Positions 42,749 through 51,488 of a DNA stretch of 64,000 nucleotides are shown here, in pieces. The DNA comes from Mesorhizobium norvegicum (GTDB taxonomy: Bacteria; Pseudomonadota; Alphaproteobacteria; Rhizobiales; Rhizobiaceae): NCBI RefSeq assembly GCF_004919685.1, contig NZ_SMYZ01000064.1:1-64000 (forward strand). Direction: 5' to 3'. Positions within the stretch are counted from its first letter, which is position 1. Every line of letters starts with the position of its first letter. The notes under the pieces were generated by a model. The model was not told the DNA's origin. It saw only the letters and a list, made by a program, of their open reading frames with translations, and searched no databases. Made by a program: the position numbers and the translations under genes.

Positions 42749-42993
42749 GCAAGCGTGCGCGCGAAAAGAGCCTGTCGCCGACGGGCCTTGCCAAGCTGCT
42801 GTTCGAGGCCGGCTTTGCCGCGCGCATCGGACAGGAGCGGGCCGCGCCGGTCGATGATGCCGAGCTCGATGCGCAGGTGACGCTGGTTTTCGCCTGCGCC
42901 GGGCAGGGCGATGTGGCCGCCATCGCCAAGGCGACAGGCGTCAAGCCGCAGACGGTCAGCAGAATTCTCGAAGCGTGGCGCCGCAAGGCGTGA
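42721..42993 (+). CDS. Small phage DNA-binding-like protein
   Basis: The frame encodes SIERKQFAFDVSPKVHEAVS, LSPTGLAKLLFEAGFAAR and a C-terminal helix-turn-helix VAAIAKATGVKPQTVSRILE. The start is unclear: GTG at 42721 is used here, but conserved-looking residues lie a dozen codons upstream, inside the end of GcrA in another frame. About 90-100 residues, soluble. Probably a DNA-binding protein. Confidence 0.55.
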   Translation: MSPKVHEAVSKRAREKSLSPTGLAKLLFEAGFAARIGQERAAPVDDAELDAQVTLVFACAGQGDVAAIAKATGVKPQTVSRILEAWRRKA

Positions 42994-43048
42994 GGTGAGT
43001 GCCCGCGCCGGGCTTCGGCGTTTTCTGGTCGGCTCGGGGCGCGCTTCG

Positions 43049-43417
43049 ATGAGACATCCCATGCATTCCTTTCCGGCGTCCTGCGCCGTCGGCTTTGCCA
43101 TCGGCGGCATGGCGCTCGGCATCGTCGCGATGAGCGCCGGCGAAAGCTGGCCGCATGACGCCTTGCCAACGGCCGCCATGCCGCAGGGCTGGTCGTACCC
43201 CTGGCAGTGCTGCTCCGGCCTCGATTGCCGGCAGGCCAAGACGGGTGAAATCGGCGAGCGCGCCGACGGCTATCACACGCCGTCCGGCGAGGTGATCCCT
43301 ATGACCGACAAGCGCATCCGGCAATCGCCGGACGGCGAGTTCCACTGGTGTGCGCACCAGGGGGGGGGCGAGGCCGGAAAGACGATCTGCCTGTTCGTGC
43401 CGGGTCGGGGATCGTGA
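43049..43417 (+). CDS. Exported hypothetical protein (122 aa)
   Basis: MRHPMHSFPASCAVGFAIGG with GMALGIVAMSAGESWPHD forms an N-terminal signal or anchor. The mature part has a cysteine pattern WQCCSGLDCRQA, FHWCAHQ and KTICLFVPG, suggesting disulphides, as in a widespread rhizobial exported family of unknown role. The stop overlaps the next start (TGATG). Confidence 0.65.
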   Translation: MRHPMHSFPASCAVGFAIGGMALGIVAMSAGESWPHDALPTAAMPQGWSYPWQCCSGLDCRQAKTGEIGERADGYHTPSGEVIPMTDKRIRQSPDGEFHWCAHQGGGEAGKTICLFVPGRGS

Positions 43418-43986
43418 TGGGCGCTGTCGACTTCATCCCAATCTCGCAGCTCTCCGCCCGCCATAGCGAGGGCTGGCGCCTGGTGCAGCCGCTGGAGCCG
43501 GACGACTATGCGGCACTGATGCAGGCGCCGGGCATGCCGGAATCCAACAAGCATCTGGCGGCGGTCGCCCGCAACCAAGCACGCTTCGGGCAGGCGTCGC
43601 CAAGACAAGCCAAGCGTCAGGATCGCCTCGACGACGAGGTGCACGAGCTGCGCGAGCGACTAGCGGCATTCAGCGGCGGCGACGACCTGCAGACCGCGCG
43701 GCGCCGTTTCGGCCTCAACAAGGCCGAGGCCACCATCTTCATGATGCTGGTGCAGCGCGGCGTCGCCAGCTACGATCATCTGGCGAGCGCGCTCTATTCC
43801 TTCGACGCGCTGGAGCGCATCGACGATCTCGGCGAGGCGATCCGCAGCCATGTCAAGCGGTTGCGCCGCAAGCTCAAGCCGCACGGTCCCACCTTCACCA
43901 CCAGCTACGGTTTCGGCTTCGAGATGAGCGAGCCGCAGCGCAGCGCCGCCAAGGTCGCACTGGCTGACGCGCGGGTGCCGGCATGA
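43417..43986 (+). CDS. Winged-helix (OmpR-type) phage regulator
   Basis: A 189-aa protein. Residues 1-95 are helical and charged (RQAKRQDRLDDEVHELRERL); residues about 100-180 are a winged helix resembling OmpR/PhoB effector domains (FGLNKAEATIFMMLVQRG; AIRSHVKRLRRKLKPHG; TFTTSYGFGFEM). There is no receiver domain. Likely a transcription regulator of the phage operon. Overlaps both neighbours. Confidence 0.75.
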   Translation: MGAVDFIPISQLSARHSEGWRLVQPLEPDDYAALMQAPGMPESNKHLAAVARNQARFGQASPRQAKRQDRLDDEVHELRERLAAFSGGDDLQTARRRFGLNKAEATIFMMLVQRGVASYDHLASALYSFDALERIDDLGEAIRSHVKRLRRKLKPHGPTFTTSYGFGFEMSEPQRSAAKVALADARVPA

Positions 43987-44324
43987 GCGATGCTTTTGCC
44001 GTGCTGCGCTCGACCCGGCTGCCGGCCGGTCCTGAAAAGGATGTGCAGGCCGCGATCGCCGATGCATTCGCGAATTGCGGCATCGCATTCGAGCGTGAGG
44101 TGAATCTGGGGGACGGCGACATCATCGACTTCGTCGTCGGCGACCTTGGCATCGAGGTCAAGATCAAGGGATCTCCGCGCGCCATCCTGCGGCAACTCCG
44201 TCGGTATGCCGCCCATTCGCAGCTGAGTGCCATCGCCTTGGTCTCCTCGGTCGCGATGGGAGTGCCACCTGCGATTGGTGCCAAGCGCTTGGACATTGTT
44301 TCGCTCGGGAGGGCGTGGCTTTGA
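43983..44324 (+). CDS. PD-(D/E)XK-like nuclease (VRR-type)
   Basis: A 113-aa protein with KDVQAAIADAFANCGIAFER, GDGDIIDFVVGDLGIEVKIK and ILRQLRRYAAHSQLSAIALV. The D-x(n)-E-V-K arrangement fits the PD-(D/E)XK core of small phage VRR-NUC-like nucleases. Such nucleases often act with SNF2 helicases; here the helicase gene follows with a ten-base overlap. Catalytic assignment by motif only. Confidence 0.7.
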   Translation: MSDAFAVLRSTRLPAGPEKDVQAAIADAFANCGIAFEREVNLGDGDIIDFVVGDLGIEVKIKGSPRAILRQLRRYAAHSQLSAIALVSSVAMGVPPAIGAKRLDIVSLGRAWL

Positions 44325-46009
44325 ACGCCCACGCGTCGCTCGAAACCTATGGACGCCTGCGATACCGGGCAGACCTCGGCAAGTGGCAGGTCGCCGGGCT
44401 GCCGCCGCATGTCTCGCTGGTGTTCAAGAAGGTATTTCCTCGAATTCCTATTCATCAGACGGGTGAGTTCTTCATCACCGACGGTGCCGCCGTATGTGCG
44501 GACCTTGTCTGGTTCACTCAGCGCTATCCGCTGGAGGTGCCGAGTGCCGACCGCGAGCGCGTTGAAGCCGGCCGGCAGCGCCATATAGACCAGCGCCTGG
44601 CCGTCGAAAGTCTTCTCGCCGACGACTGGCTGCCTTCGTCGATCGGCCGGTTTCGCGAAGGCGCGTCGCCTTACCCTTTCCAGGCACAGGCGGCTGCCGT
44701 CACCGCCAAGACCAGGCGGCTGCTTCTGCTGGACGATGTGGGCCTCGGCAAGACGGTCAGCGCGCTGGCGACGCTTGCCGAAACGTCGGCGCTGCCGGCG
44801 GCGATCGTCGTCCAGGCGCATCTGGCCGAGCAGTGGGTCGAGGAATACATCGAAGAGTTCACCACCTTCACCAGTCACATCATCAAGGGCACGAAGCCTT
44901 ACAGGCTGCCGGCTGCCGATATCTTCATATTCAAGTATTCGAACATCGCCGGTTGGACCGACATCGCGGCGACGGGGAAGTTCCGGTCGATCATCTTTGA
45001 TGAAATCCAGGAGCTGCGGCACGGTGGATCGACGAATAAGGGCCAGGCCGCTCGCGCCTTCGTCTCCAACACCGACATCCGCATGGGACTGACGGCAACG
45101 CCGATCTACAATTATGGATCGGAAATCTTCAACATCGTCGATCTTCTGGAACCTGGCGCGCTCGGCGGCTGGCACGAGTTCATCATCGAGTGGTGCACCT
45201 CGCACGGGTCGCACTGGGTGGTCAGAGATCCGAAGGCGCTGGGCACCTATTTGCGCGATCAGACGATCGCATTGCGCCGCACGGAATTCGACGTCGGCAA
45301 GCAGATGCCGCCCGTCAATGTCCTTATGCATGAAGTCGACTTTGACCAAAGCGTCGTCGACGCCGTCGAGGATGAGGCTCGCATTCTTGCGCAACGGGTG
45401 ATGGGCGGTTCTTTTGTCGAGCGCGGCCAGGCAGCGCGCGAACTCGATATGATGGCTCGGCACGCGACCGGCATGGCTAAGGCGAAGTCGGTCGCAGCGC
45501 TGGCGCGCATTCTTGTCGAGGCCGGCGAACCGGTGCTGTTGGCTGGCTGGCACCGCGATGTCTACGACGTCTGGCTTGCGGCTTTGAGTGACCTCGATCC
45601 GGTCATGTATACCGGCAGCGAAACCACCTTGGCGAAGACACGGGCGAAAGCAGACTTCATCGAGGGTCGCAGCAAGCTGATGATCATCTCGCTGCGATCG
45701 GGCGCCGGCTTGGATGGCCTGCAGCGAGTCTGCTCGAAGGTGATCGTCGGCGAACTGGATTGGTCGCCGCAAGTCCACAAGCAGTTGATCGGTCGACTTC
45801 GCCGTCCGGGCCAGCTTCGCCAGGTCGACGCGATCTACGCCCATACCAACGGTGGCAGCGATCCTGTCCTTGTCGAGATGCTCGGGCTCAAGGCTTCGCA
45901 GTCGCAGGGCATCGTCGATCCACTGGCCACACTCCAGCAAGTCGATGCGCCTGATGATACGCGCATCAAGAAGCTGGCCCAATCCTATCTCGCGGGAGTC
46001 CAGTCGTGA
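44315..46009 (+). CDS. SNF2/DEAD-type helicase
   Basis: A 564-aa helicase from a GTG overlapping the nuclease gene. Motif I LLLLDDVGLGKTVSA (about 138-150), motif II FDEIQEL (about 230), motif III LTATPIYN (about 258), and motifs V/VI SLRSGAGLDGLQ and LIGRLRRPGQ in the C-terminal RecA domain. It would use ATP to translocate on DNA. Paired with the preceding nuclease it resembles phage helicase/nuclease replication modules. Confidence 0.88.
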   Translation: MALNAHASLETYGRLRYRADLGKWQVAGLPPHVSLVFKKVFPRIPIHQTGEFFITDGAAVCADLVWFTQRYPLEVPSADRERVEAGRQRHIDQRLAVESLLADDWLPSSIGRFREGASPYPFQAQAAAVTAKTRRLLLLDDVGLGKTVSALATLAETSALPAAIVVQAHLAEQWVEEYIEEFTTFTSHIIKGTKPYRLPAADIFIFKYSNIAGWTDIAATGKFRSIIFDEIQELRHGGSTNKGQAARAFVSNTDIRMGLTATPIYNYGSEIFNIVDLLEPGALGGWHEFIIEWCTSHGSHWVVRDPKALGTYLRDQTIALRRTEFDVGKQMPPVNVLMHEVDFDQSVVDAVEDEARILAQRVMGGSFVERGQAARELDMMARHATGMAKAKSVAALARILVEAGEPVLLAGWHRDVYDVWLAALSDLDPVMYTGSETTLAKTRAKADFIEGRSKLMIISLRSGAGLDGLQRVCSKVIVGELDWSPQVHKQLIGRLRRPGQLRQVDAIYAHTNGGSDPVLVEMLGLKASQSQGIVDPLATLQQVDAPDDTRIKKLAQSYLAGVQS

Positions 46010-47895
46010 CCGAGCTCCTCCCGCATCCTTTGGCCGAACTGTTCCCGCTGCTGTCGGAGCGGGAAATGCAGGAGATGGCCGACGACATCGTGACCTATGG
46101 CCAGCGCGAGCCGATAGTCCTGCTGGACGGCAAGATTTTGGATGGGCGCAACCGCTATGCCGCCTGCCAATTCGCCGAGGTCGAGCCTGAATTCATCGAC
46201 TATGCCGGCGACGATCCGCTCGGCTTCGTGCTGTCGCTCAATTTGCACCGCCGGCACCTATCGGAGAGCCAGCGCGCCATGGTGGCGGCGCGGCTGGTCG
46301 ACTGGGATATCGGGATCAACCAGAGCACTGCCGGGTCAGCAAATTTGCCGACCCGGGAGGCAGCGCGCCGGCTGTCGATTTCCGAGCGCGCGGTGATCGC
46401 CGCCAAGCGCATTCGCGACCATGGCGCGGCCGAACTGATCGAGGCGATCCGCGACGGCCGCGTGTCTGTGCATGCCGGCGAGGCGCTGTCTGACCTCGCC
46501 GTCGAGGCGCAGCGCGAAGTGCTGGCACACGAGGAGAAAGAAATCGTCGCGCGGGCGAAAGAGATCCGTGCGGCACGGCAGAAGCTGCGCCACGCCGTGC
46601 GGCTGACGCATATGGACATGGTGCGCGACAACGGCCAGGCGGCAGCGCCGGGCAAGCTCAAGCGCACCTATCCGGTCGGCTATCTCGATCCGCCGTGGCA
46701 GTTCGGCGTGCGTTCGGAAGTGACCGGTCGCGAGAAGAGCGCCGAGAACCACTATCCGACGATGACGACCGACGAGATCATCGCGCTGTTGAAGGATCTC
46801 GATCCGTTCAGCGAAAACGCCGTTATCTATCTCTGGGCAACCAACCCGATGTTGCTCGACGGGTTGCGGGTGCTGGCCGAACTCGGCCTCACCTATGTCC
46901 ATCACTGGATATGGGACAAGGAAGTCGCCGGCACCGGCTATTGGGGCCGCGACCGGCACGAGATCCTGCTGATCGGCCGCCGCGGCGACGTCGCCGCGCC
47001 CTTGCCCGGCTCGCAGCCCGAGACGGTGCACCGCGAGCGCAAGACAAAGCATTCCGCCAAGCCGGATTTCTTCGCCGAGACAATAGAGCGGCTGTTCCCA
47101 GGCATCGCCAAGATCGAACTGTTTTGCCGCGCGCCCCGGCCGGGCTGGGATCACTGGGGCTTTGAAGCGGGTCCATCGGAAGGTCCGGTGGACCTTCCGC
47201 CCGCCGAGAAGGCCGGGGAGATTGCGGAGCAATCGGGGTCCCCGGCAACGGATGACGAACTCTACCGCAAGGCCGTCGACCTGGTGGTGGCGAACGACAA
47301 GCCGTCGCCAAGCTTCGTGCAGCGCAGGCTGCAACTGAACTACAACACCGCGTCGGCCCTGCTGGAGCGCATGGAACGCGATGGCTATGTCAGCCCTGCC
47401 AACCTCGCGGGCAAGCGGACCATCGTGCGGCAAACGCCATCGGTAACCGCCGCCGAGTTGACCGAATTCAAGATGCTCAGTGCGATTGCCGGCGGCATCA
47501 AGGTCTCCGGCCCGCTGTTCGAAATCCTCACTGAACAGGGCCTGATCTGGGCCGGCAAGGAACTCACGGTCGGCGGCGCCAAGCGGCTCGCCGAACTGGG
47601 GAGGTTGGTCGACGCCGCATCCGATGGCGATGCCGTCAGTGTTGTTGGCGACAGGAAACGCGGCTTCGTCGATGCCTTGGCCGACTGGACAGAATTCAAT
47701 CGGCTGAAGTTGCGTGATGACCTGAACGCGGCCGAAGCCGCGCGGCTCGCTGAACTCAAGCCGATCGTCGAAGCCGAGTTGGCGGCTGGCAAGGCTGAAG
47801 GGACAACGCCCCCCTCTGTCCTGCCGGACATCTCCCCCACAGGTGGGGAGATTAGGCAGCCGAAGCGTCGCGCCAAGAAGGCGGTGCCGGCGTGA
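46006..47895 (+). CDS. ParB-like/MT-A70 methyltransferase/FtsK-gamma fusion
   Basis: A 629-aa multidomain protein. Residues 1-110 are a ParB/sulfiredoxin-like domain (ILDGRNRY at 44-51). A ParB-like helix-turn-helix follows (TREAARRLSISERAVIAAKR). Residues about 215-385 are an MT-A70 adenine methyltransferase (DPPW at 228-231; NHYPTMTTDEI; HHWIWDKEVAG; KPDFFAETIERLFPG). Residues about 416-475 resemble the FtsK gamma winged helix (DDELYRKAVDLVVANDKPSP; VQRRLQLNYNTASALLERM). The tail includes a palindromic repeat. It would methylate adenine at sites chosen by its DNA-binding domains. Confidence 0.85.
   Translation: MTELLPHPLAELFPLLSEREMQEMADDIVTYGQREPIVLLDGKILDGRNRYAACQFAEVEPEFIDYAGDDPLGFVLSLNLHRRHLSESQRAMVAARLVDWDIGINQSTAGSANLPTREAARRLSISERAVIAAKRIRDHGAAELIEAIRDGRVSVHAGEALSDLAVEAQREVLAHEEKEIVARAKEIRAARQKLRHAVRLTHMDMVRDNGQAAAPGKLKRTYPVGYLDPPWQFGVRSEVTGREKSAENHYPTMTTDEIIALLKDLDPFSENAVIYLWATNPMLLDGLRVLAELGLTYVHHWIWDKEVAGTGYWGRDRHEILLIGRRGDVAAPLPGSQPETVHRERKTKHSAKPDFFAETIERLFPGIAKIELFCRAPRPGWDHWGFEAGPSEGPVDLPPAEKAGEIAEQSGSPATDDELYRKAVDLVVANDKPSPSFVQRRLQLNYNTASALLERMERDGYVSPANLAGKRTIVRQTPSVTAAELTEFKMLSAIAGGIKVSGPLFEILTEQGLIWAGKELTVGGAKRLAELGRLVDAASDGDAVSVVGDRKRGFVDALADWTEFNRLKLRDDLNAAEAARLAELKPIVEAELAAGKAEGTTPPSVLPDISPTGGEIRQPKRRAKKAVPA
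47830..47852. repeat. Palindromic repeat inside coding sequence
   Basis: ATCTCCCCCACAGGTGGGGAGAT is a palindrome of the kind scattered through Mesorhizobium genomes. It encodes DISPTGGEI near the C-terminus of the ParB/MT-A70 fusion, inserted without breaking the frame. Confidence 0.6.
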
Positions 47896-48074
47896 CCGAA
47901 TTTACGAAACAACTGGCCTTCGCCCGCGCCGATGCGCTTGAGCTGCGGAGCTTGCTGAAGCGGACGGATCAAGTCCCGCCAGATCAAATGGCGGCACACC
48001 TCGCCGCCTTGCGCGTCCAGCACGCAATGATCGGCCGTGATCTGGACAAGCTCCAGAAGGCGGTGCCGGCATGA
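47892..48074 (+). CDS. Small phage protein (60 aa)
   Basis: A helical protein MTEFTKQLAFARADALELRS then MAAHLAALRVQHAMIGRDLD. Both ends overlap neighbouring genes by four bases. Probably a coiled-coil dimer. Function unknown. Confidence 0.7.
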   Translation: MTEFTKQLAFARADALELRSLLKRTDQVPPDQMAAHLAALRVQHAMIGRDLDKLQKAVPA

Positions 48075-48427
48075 AGCGCACCGCCACCATCCACTTCGCC
48101 TGCAACGATCCGGACAACGGCCGGTTCGACGGCAAGACCGTGATGGCGAGCTATGGCGACGTCGAACTGGAATCGCCGGGTTGGAGGCCTTACACCTTCA
48201 CCGAAGGGGCGGGTTTCATCCGCATTCACCGGTGCAAATTCGAGATTGTCGGGTCAAAAGACTGGGTCGGCAACTGGTGCTGGAACGCCTACACGCTGCG
48301 CCGCGCCGAGGCGAAGCGGCTGCTTCTGACCTTGCGCGCCAACGGCTGGCGCTGCACCTGTGGCCCTTGCCGATTCTATGAGTGGTTCAACCGCGAAGGT
48401 GTCTTCGCCAAGGCGGTGTCGGCATGA
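48071..48427 (+). CDS. Phage hypothetical protein (118 aa)
   Basis: MKRTATIHFACNDPDNGRFD, YTFTEGAGFIRIHRCKFEI, WVGNWCWNAYTLRRAEAKRL and CTCGPCRFYEWFN. The CTCGPC motif could bind metal. Beta-rich N-terminus, helical C-terminus. Overlaps neighbours by four bases at each end. No family recognised. Confidence 0.65.
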   Translation: MKRTATIHFACNDPDNGRFDGKTVMASYGDVELESPGWRPYTFTEGAGFIRIHRCKFEIVGSKDWVGNWCWNAYTLRRAEAKRLLLTLRANGWRCTCGPCRFYEWFNREGVFAKAVSA

Positions 48428-51048
48428 ACGCGCTCGCCTCGATCCCCGACGATCCCTACCTCACCTTCCTGCGCGGCAAGATGCAGCTGGCCAAAGCCGA
48501 CGGCTTCGACGTTGCGCTCGACGACATCAACCCGGCCGGCGCACCGCATTGCCGGGCGATCGTGCGCTGGGCGCTGAAGGGCGGCAGCCGCGGCATCTTC
48601 GCGTCGTTCGGCCTCCATAAGACTTTCATGCAGATCGAGCTGATGCGGCTGATAGGCAGGTTTGCGCCTGGTCTGCGGTTGATCGTCATTCCGCTTGGCG
48701 TGCGGCATGAGTTCTTCGCCGAGGCGGCGGAGCGATTCCAAGGCGAATTCGGCGTCACGTTGAAGTTCATCCGCAGCGACAGCGAGGTCGACGGCGACGA
48801 CACGATCTACCTGACCAACTACGAATCGGTGCTGGCCGGCAAGATCGACGTCTCGCGCTTCGTTGCGGCCAGCCTCGACGAGGCGGCGGTGCTGCGCGGC
48901 TATGGAACCAAAACCTTCCAGACGTTCCTGCCGCTGTTCAAGGCTGTGCGCTTCAAGTTCGTCGCCACCGCGACGCCGTCGCCGAACCGCACCAAGGAAC
49001 TGATCCACTATGCCGGCTTTTTGGGCATCATGGACACCGGCCAGGCGCTGACGCGGTTCTTCCAGCGCAATTCGGAAAAAGCCGGCGACCTGACGTTGTT
49101 CCCGCACAAGGAAGATGAATTCTGGCTGTGGGTGCACAGCTGGGCGGTGTTCCTGCAATCACCTTCCGATCTCGGATTTTCCGACGACGGTTATGTGCTC
49201 CCGCCGGTCACGGTGAACTGGCATGAAGTGCCGATCGACCATTCGACGGCCGGCGAGGATCGTGACGGGCAGGGCCTTTTGCTGCGCAATACGGCGCTCG
49301 GCGTCGTGCAGGCGAGTGCGGCCAAGCGCGACAGCCTGGCGGCGCGCATCGGCAAGATGGTCGAACTGATCGCGCAGGATCCGGAGGCCCACCGCATCCT
49401 CTGGCACGACCTCGAGGATGAGCGCCGGGCGATCGAGGCGGCGGTGCCGGGCGTGCGCTCGATCTATGGGACGCAAGGGCTGGAGGCGAACGAAAAGAAC
49501 GCCATAGGCTTCAAGGACGGCAAGTTCCGCGACCTTGCCACCAAGCCGGAAATGTCGGGCGCCGGCAACAATTTCCAGAAACATTGCCACTGGGCGATCT
49601 TCGTCGGTGTCGGCTTCAAGTTCCATGACTTCATCCAGGCGGTGCACCGCATCGTGCGCTTCGGCCAGATGCAGGAATGCCGGATAGACATCATCTTCTC
49701 GGAAGCCGAGCGCGAGGTGCGCCGCAACCTCGAAGGCAAGTGGGCTGAACACGAACGCCTGATGGCACGCATGGCGGAGATCATCCGCCGCTACGGCCTC
49801 GACGGACTGCCGCTCGACGACGTGCTGTCACGCTCGATCGGCGTAGCGAGGCGCGAAGAGCGCGGCGAGTCCTTCGTGATTGCGCACAACGATGCGGTGC
49901 TGGAGGCGCGTCAGACGGCCAGCGCCAGCGTCGGCGAGATCGTCACCTCGATCCCGTTCGCCAACCACTACGAGTATACGGCGAGCTACAACGATTTCGG
50001 CCACACCGACAACAATGGCCACTTCTGGGCGCAGATGGACTTTTTGACGCCCGAGCTGCTGCGCATCCTCAAGCCCGGCCGGCTGGCCTGTATCCATGTC
50101 AAGGACCGGGTGCTGTTCGGCTCGGTGACCGGCGAAGGCGTGCCGACCGTGTCGCCGTTCCATGCCGAGGCGTTGTTCCACTACCTGAAGCACGGTTTTC
50201 AGTTCATCGGCATGATCACCATCGGTACCGATGTGGTGAAGGAAAACAACCAGACCTATCGGCTTGGCTATTCCGAAATGATGAAGGACGCCACCAAGAT
50301 GGGCGTCGGTTCACCGGAGTATGTGCTGCTGTTTCGGCGGCCGCAGAGCGACCTCTCGCGCGGCTACGCCGATGAACCTGTCGAGCATGACAAGCCGCTG
50401 GTGATTGCCGCCGACGGCCGGCATGAGCGCTGGAGCGACGGCGACCGGCGGCCGCAAGTGCCGGGCAGCGGCTACACGCTGGCGCGCTGGCAGATGGATG
50501 CGCACGCCTTCTGGCCGTCTTCCGGCGACCGGCTGCTGACCACCGACGAGATCGTGCGGCTGGGGCCAAAGGCAGTGCGCGCGCTGTTCCAGAACATGTT
50601 CGAGGGCGCGGTCTATGATTTCGAAGCGCATGTACGGCTCGGCGAAGAGCTGGCGGCCAAGGATGCGCTGTCGAAGACCTACATGATGCTCGATCCGCCC
50701 TGCGCCGATCCGAACATCTGGACCGACGTGGTGCGCATGCACACACTGAACGGCGAGCAGGCGTTCAACAATCTGGAAAAGCATGTCTGCCCGCTGCAGT
50801 TCGACATCGTCGACCGGCTGATCGACCGCTACTCCAACAAGGGCGACATCATCTATGACCCGTTCGGCGGGCTGATGACGGTGCCCTATCGCGCCATCCT
50901 GAAAGGCCGCAAGGGCCAGGCCTCCGAACTGTCCGCCACCTATTTCCATGACGGCGCGCATTACTGCCGCAAGGCCGAAGCGCAGATGGCCGTGCCAACG
51001 ATGTTCGACATGATGGGCATCGGCGACGAGCTGGAGGCGGCGGAGTGA
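48424..51048 (+). CDS. Helicase/beta-class DNA methyltransferase fusion
   Basis: An 874-aa protein. The N-terminal half has a degenerate SNF2 helicase layout (FASFGLHKTFMQIELMRLIG in place of motif I; VAASLDEAAVLRG in place of DEAD; FVATATPSPNRTKELIHYAG; IQAVHRIVRFGQMQE for motif VI). The C-terminal half is a DNA N4/N6 methyltransferase of beta order: motif IV TSIPFANHYEY from residue 508 comes before motif I DPFGGLMTVPYRAI from residue 812. The missing Walker Lys-Thr and DEAH suggest the helicase part is a translocation-dead scaffold. Likely a protective phage methyltransferase. Confidence 0.8.
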   Translation: MNALASIPDDPYLTFLRGKMQLAKADGFDVALDDINPAGAPHCRAIVRWALKGGSRGIFASFGLHKTFMQIELMRLIGRFAPGLRLIVIPLGVRHEFFAEAAERFQGEFGVTLKFIRSDSEVDGDDTIYLTNYESVLAGKIDVSRFVAASLDEAAVLRGYGTKTFQTFLPLFKAVRFKFVATATPSPNRTKELIHYAGFLGIMDTGQALTRFFQRNSEKAGDLTLFPHKEDEFWLWVHSWAVFLQSPSDLGFSDDGYVLPPVTVNWHEVPIDHSTAGEDRDGQGLLLRNTALGVVQASAAKRDSLAARIGKMVELIAQDPEAHRILWHDLEDERRAIEAAVPGVRSIYGTQGLEANEKNAIGFKDGKFRDLATKPEMSGAGNNFQKHCHWAIFVGVGFKFHDFIQAVHRIVRFGQMQECRIDIIFSEAEREVRRNLEGKWAEHERLMARMAEIIRRYGLDGLPLDDVLSRSIGVARREERGESFVIAHNDAVLEARQTASASVGEIVTSIPFANHYEYTASYNDFGHTDNNGHFWAQMDFLTPELLRILKPGRLACIHVKDRVLFGSVTGEGVPTVSPFHAEALFHYLKHGFQFIGMITIGTDVVKENNQTYRLGYSEMMKDATKMGVGSPEYVLLFRRPQSDLSRGYADEPVEHDKPLVIAADGRHERWSDGDRRPQVPGSGYTLARWQMDAHAFWPSSGDRLLTTDEIVRLGPKAVRALFQNMFEGAVYDFEAHVRLGEELAAKDALSKTYMMLDPPCADPNIWTDVVRMHTLNGEQAFNNLEKHVCPLQFDIVDRLIDRYSNKGDIIYDPFGGLMTVPYRAILKGRKGQASELSATYFHDGAHYCRKAEAQMAVPTMFDMMGIGDELEAAE

Positions 51049-51488
51049 CTTCCGATCCCTCAATCCTCCGCGCCATGGCCCGCCTTCGCAAGGCGCTGGA
51101 CAATCGCATGCGCATCGACGATCGCGCCGAGGAATTGTCCCTGCGCGAAAAGAGCCGGCCGATCCGCGCCGGCACGCTCGCCGCCTATGACACTGCTGGC
51201 CTCGGCCGCAAGCTCCGTCCGATGCTGGAGTATGACGGAAGGGGCTGGCGGGCGCTGGCCGACGAGATCGGCGTGACCTCGCCGGACCTGTCGCGCGTCA
51301 TGGCCGGACAGGACATCGCGGCCGGGAAGATATTCGCCATCTGCGATTGGGCCGGGCTCGACGCCCGCGCCTTCTACCGCGCGCCGCGCGGTGCACCGAA
51401 GCCGCGCAAGCGCGCAAGGCCCGGCCTGTCCCACGGCAAGGTGTTTCACGGGAAAAGCACTGAAACAGGAATATTGTCCAATGTTTGA
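51045..51488 (+). CDS. HTH-domain phage protein
   Basis: A 147-aa protein. Helical N-terminus (ILRAMARLRKALDNRMRIDD); helix-turn-helix LADEIGVTSPDLSRVMAGQD with IFAICDWAGLDARAFYR at about residues 68-110; then a basic tail RGAPKPRKRARPG. Resembles XRE-like regulators of phage operons. Overlaps neighbours. Confidence 0.7.
   Translation: MTSDPSILRAMARLRKALDNRMRIDDRAEELSLREKSRPIRAGTLAAYDTAGLGRKLRPMLEYDGRGWRALADEIGVTSPDLSRVMAGQDIAAGKIFAICDWAGLDARAFYRAPRGAPKPRKRARPGLSHGKVFHGKSTETGILSNV

Noticed and set aside
43895..45982. 695-codon minus-strand frame opposite the SNF2 helicase.
   Set aside because: Long antisense frame typical of GC-rich coding DNA; the plus-strand protein has all helicase motifs.
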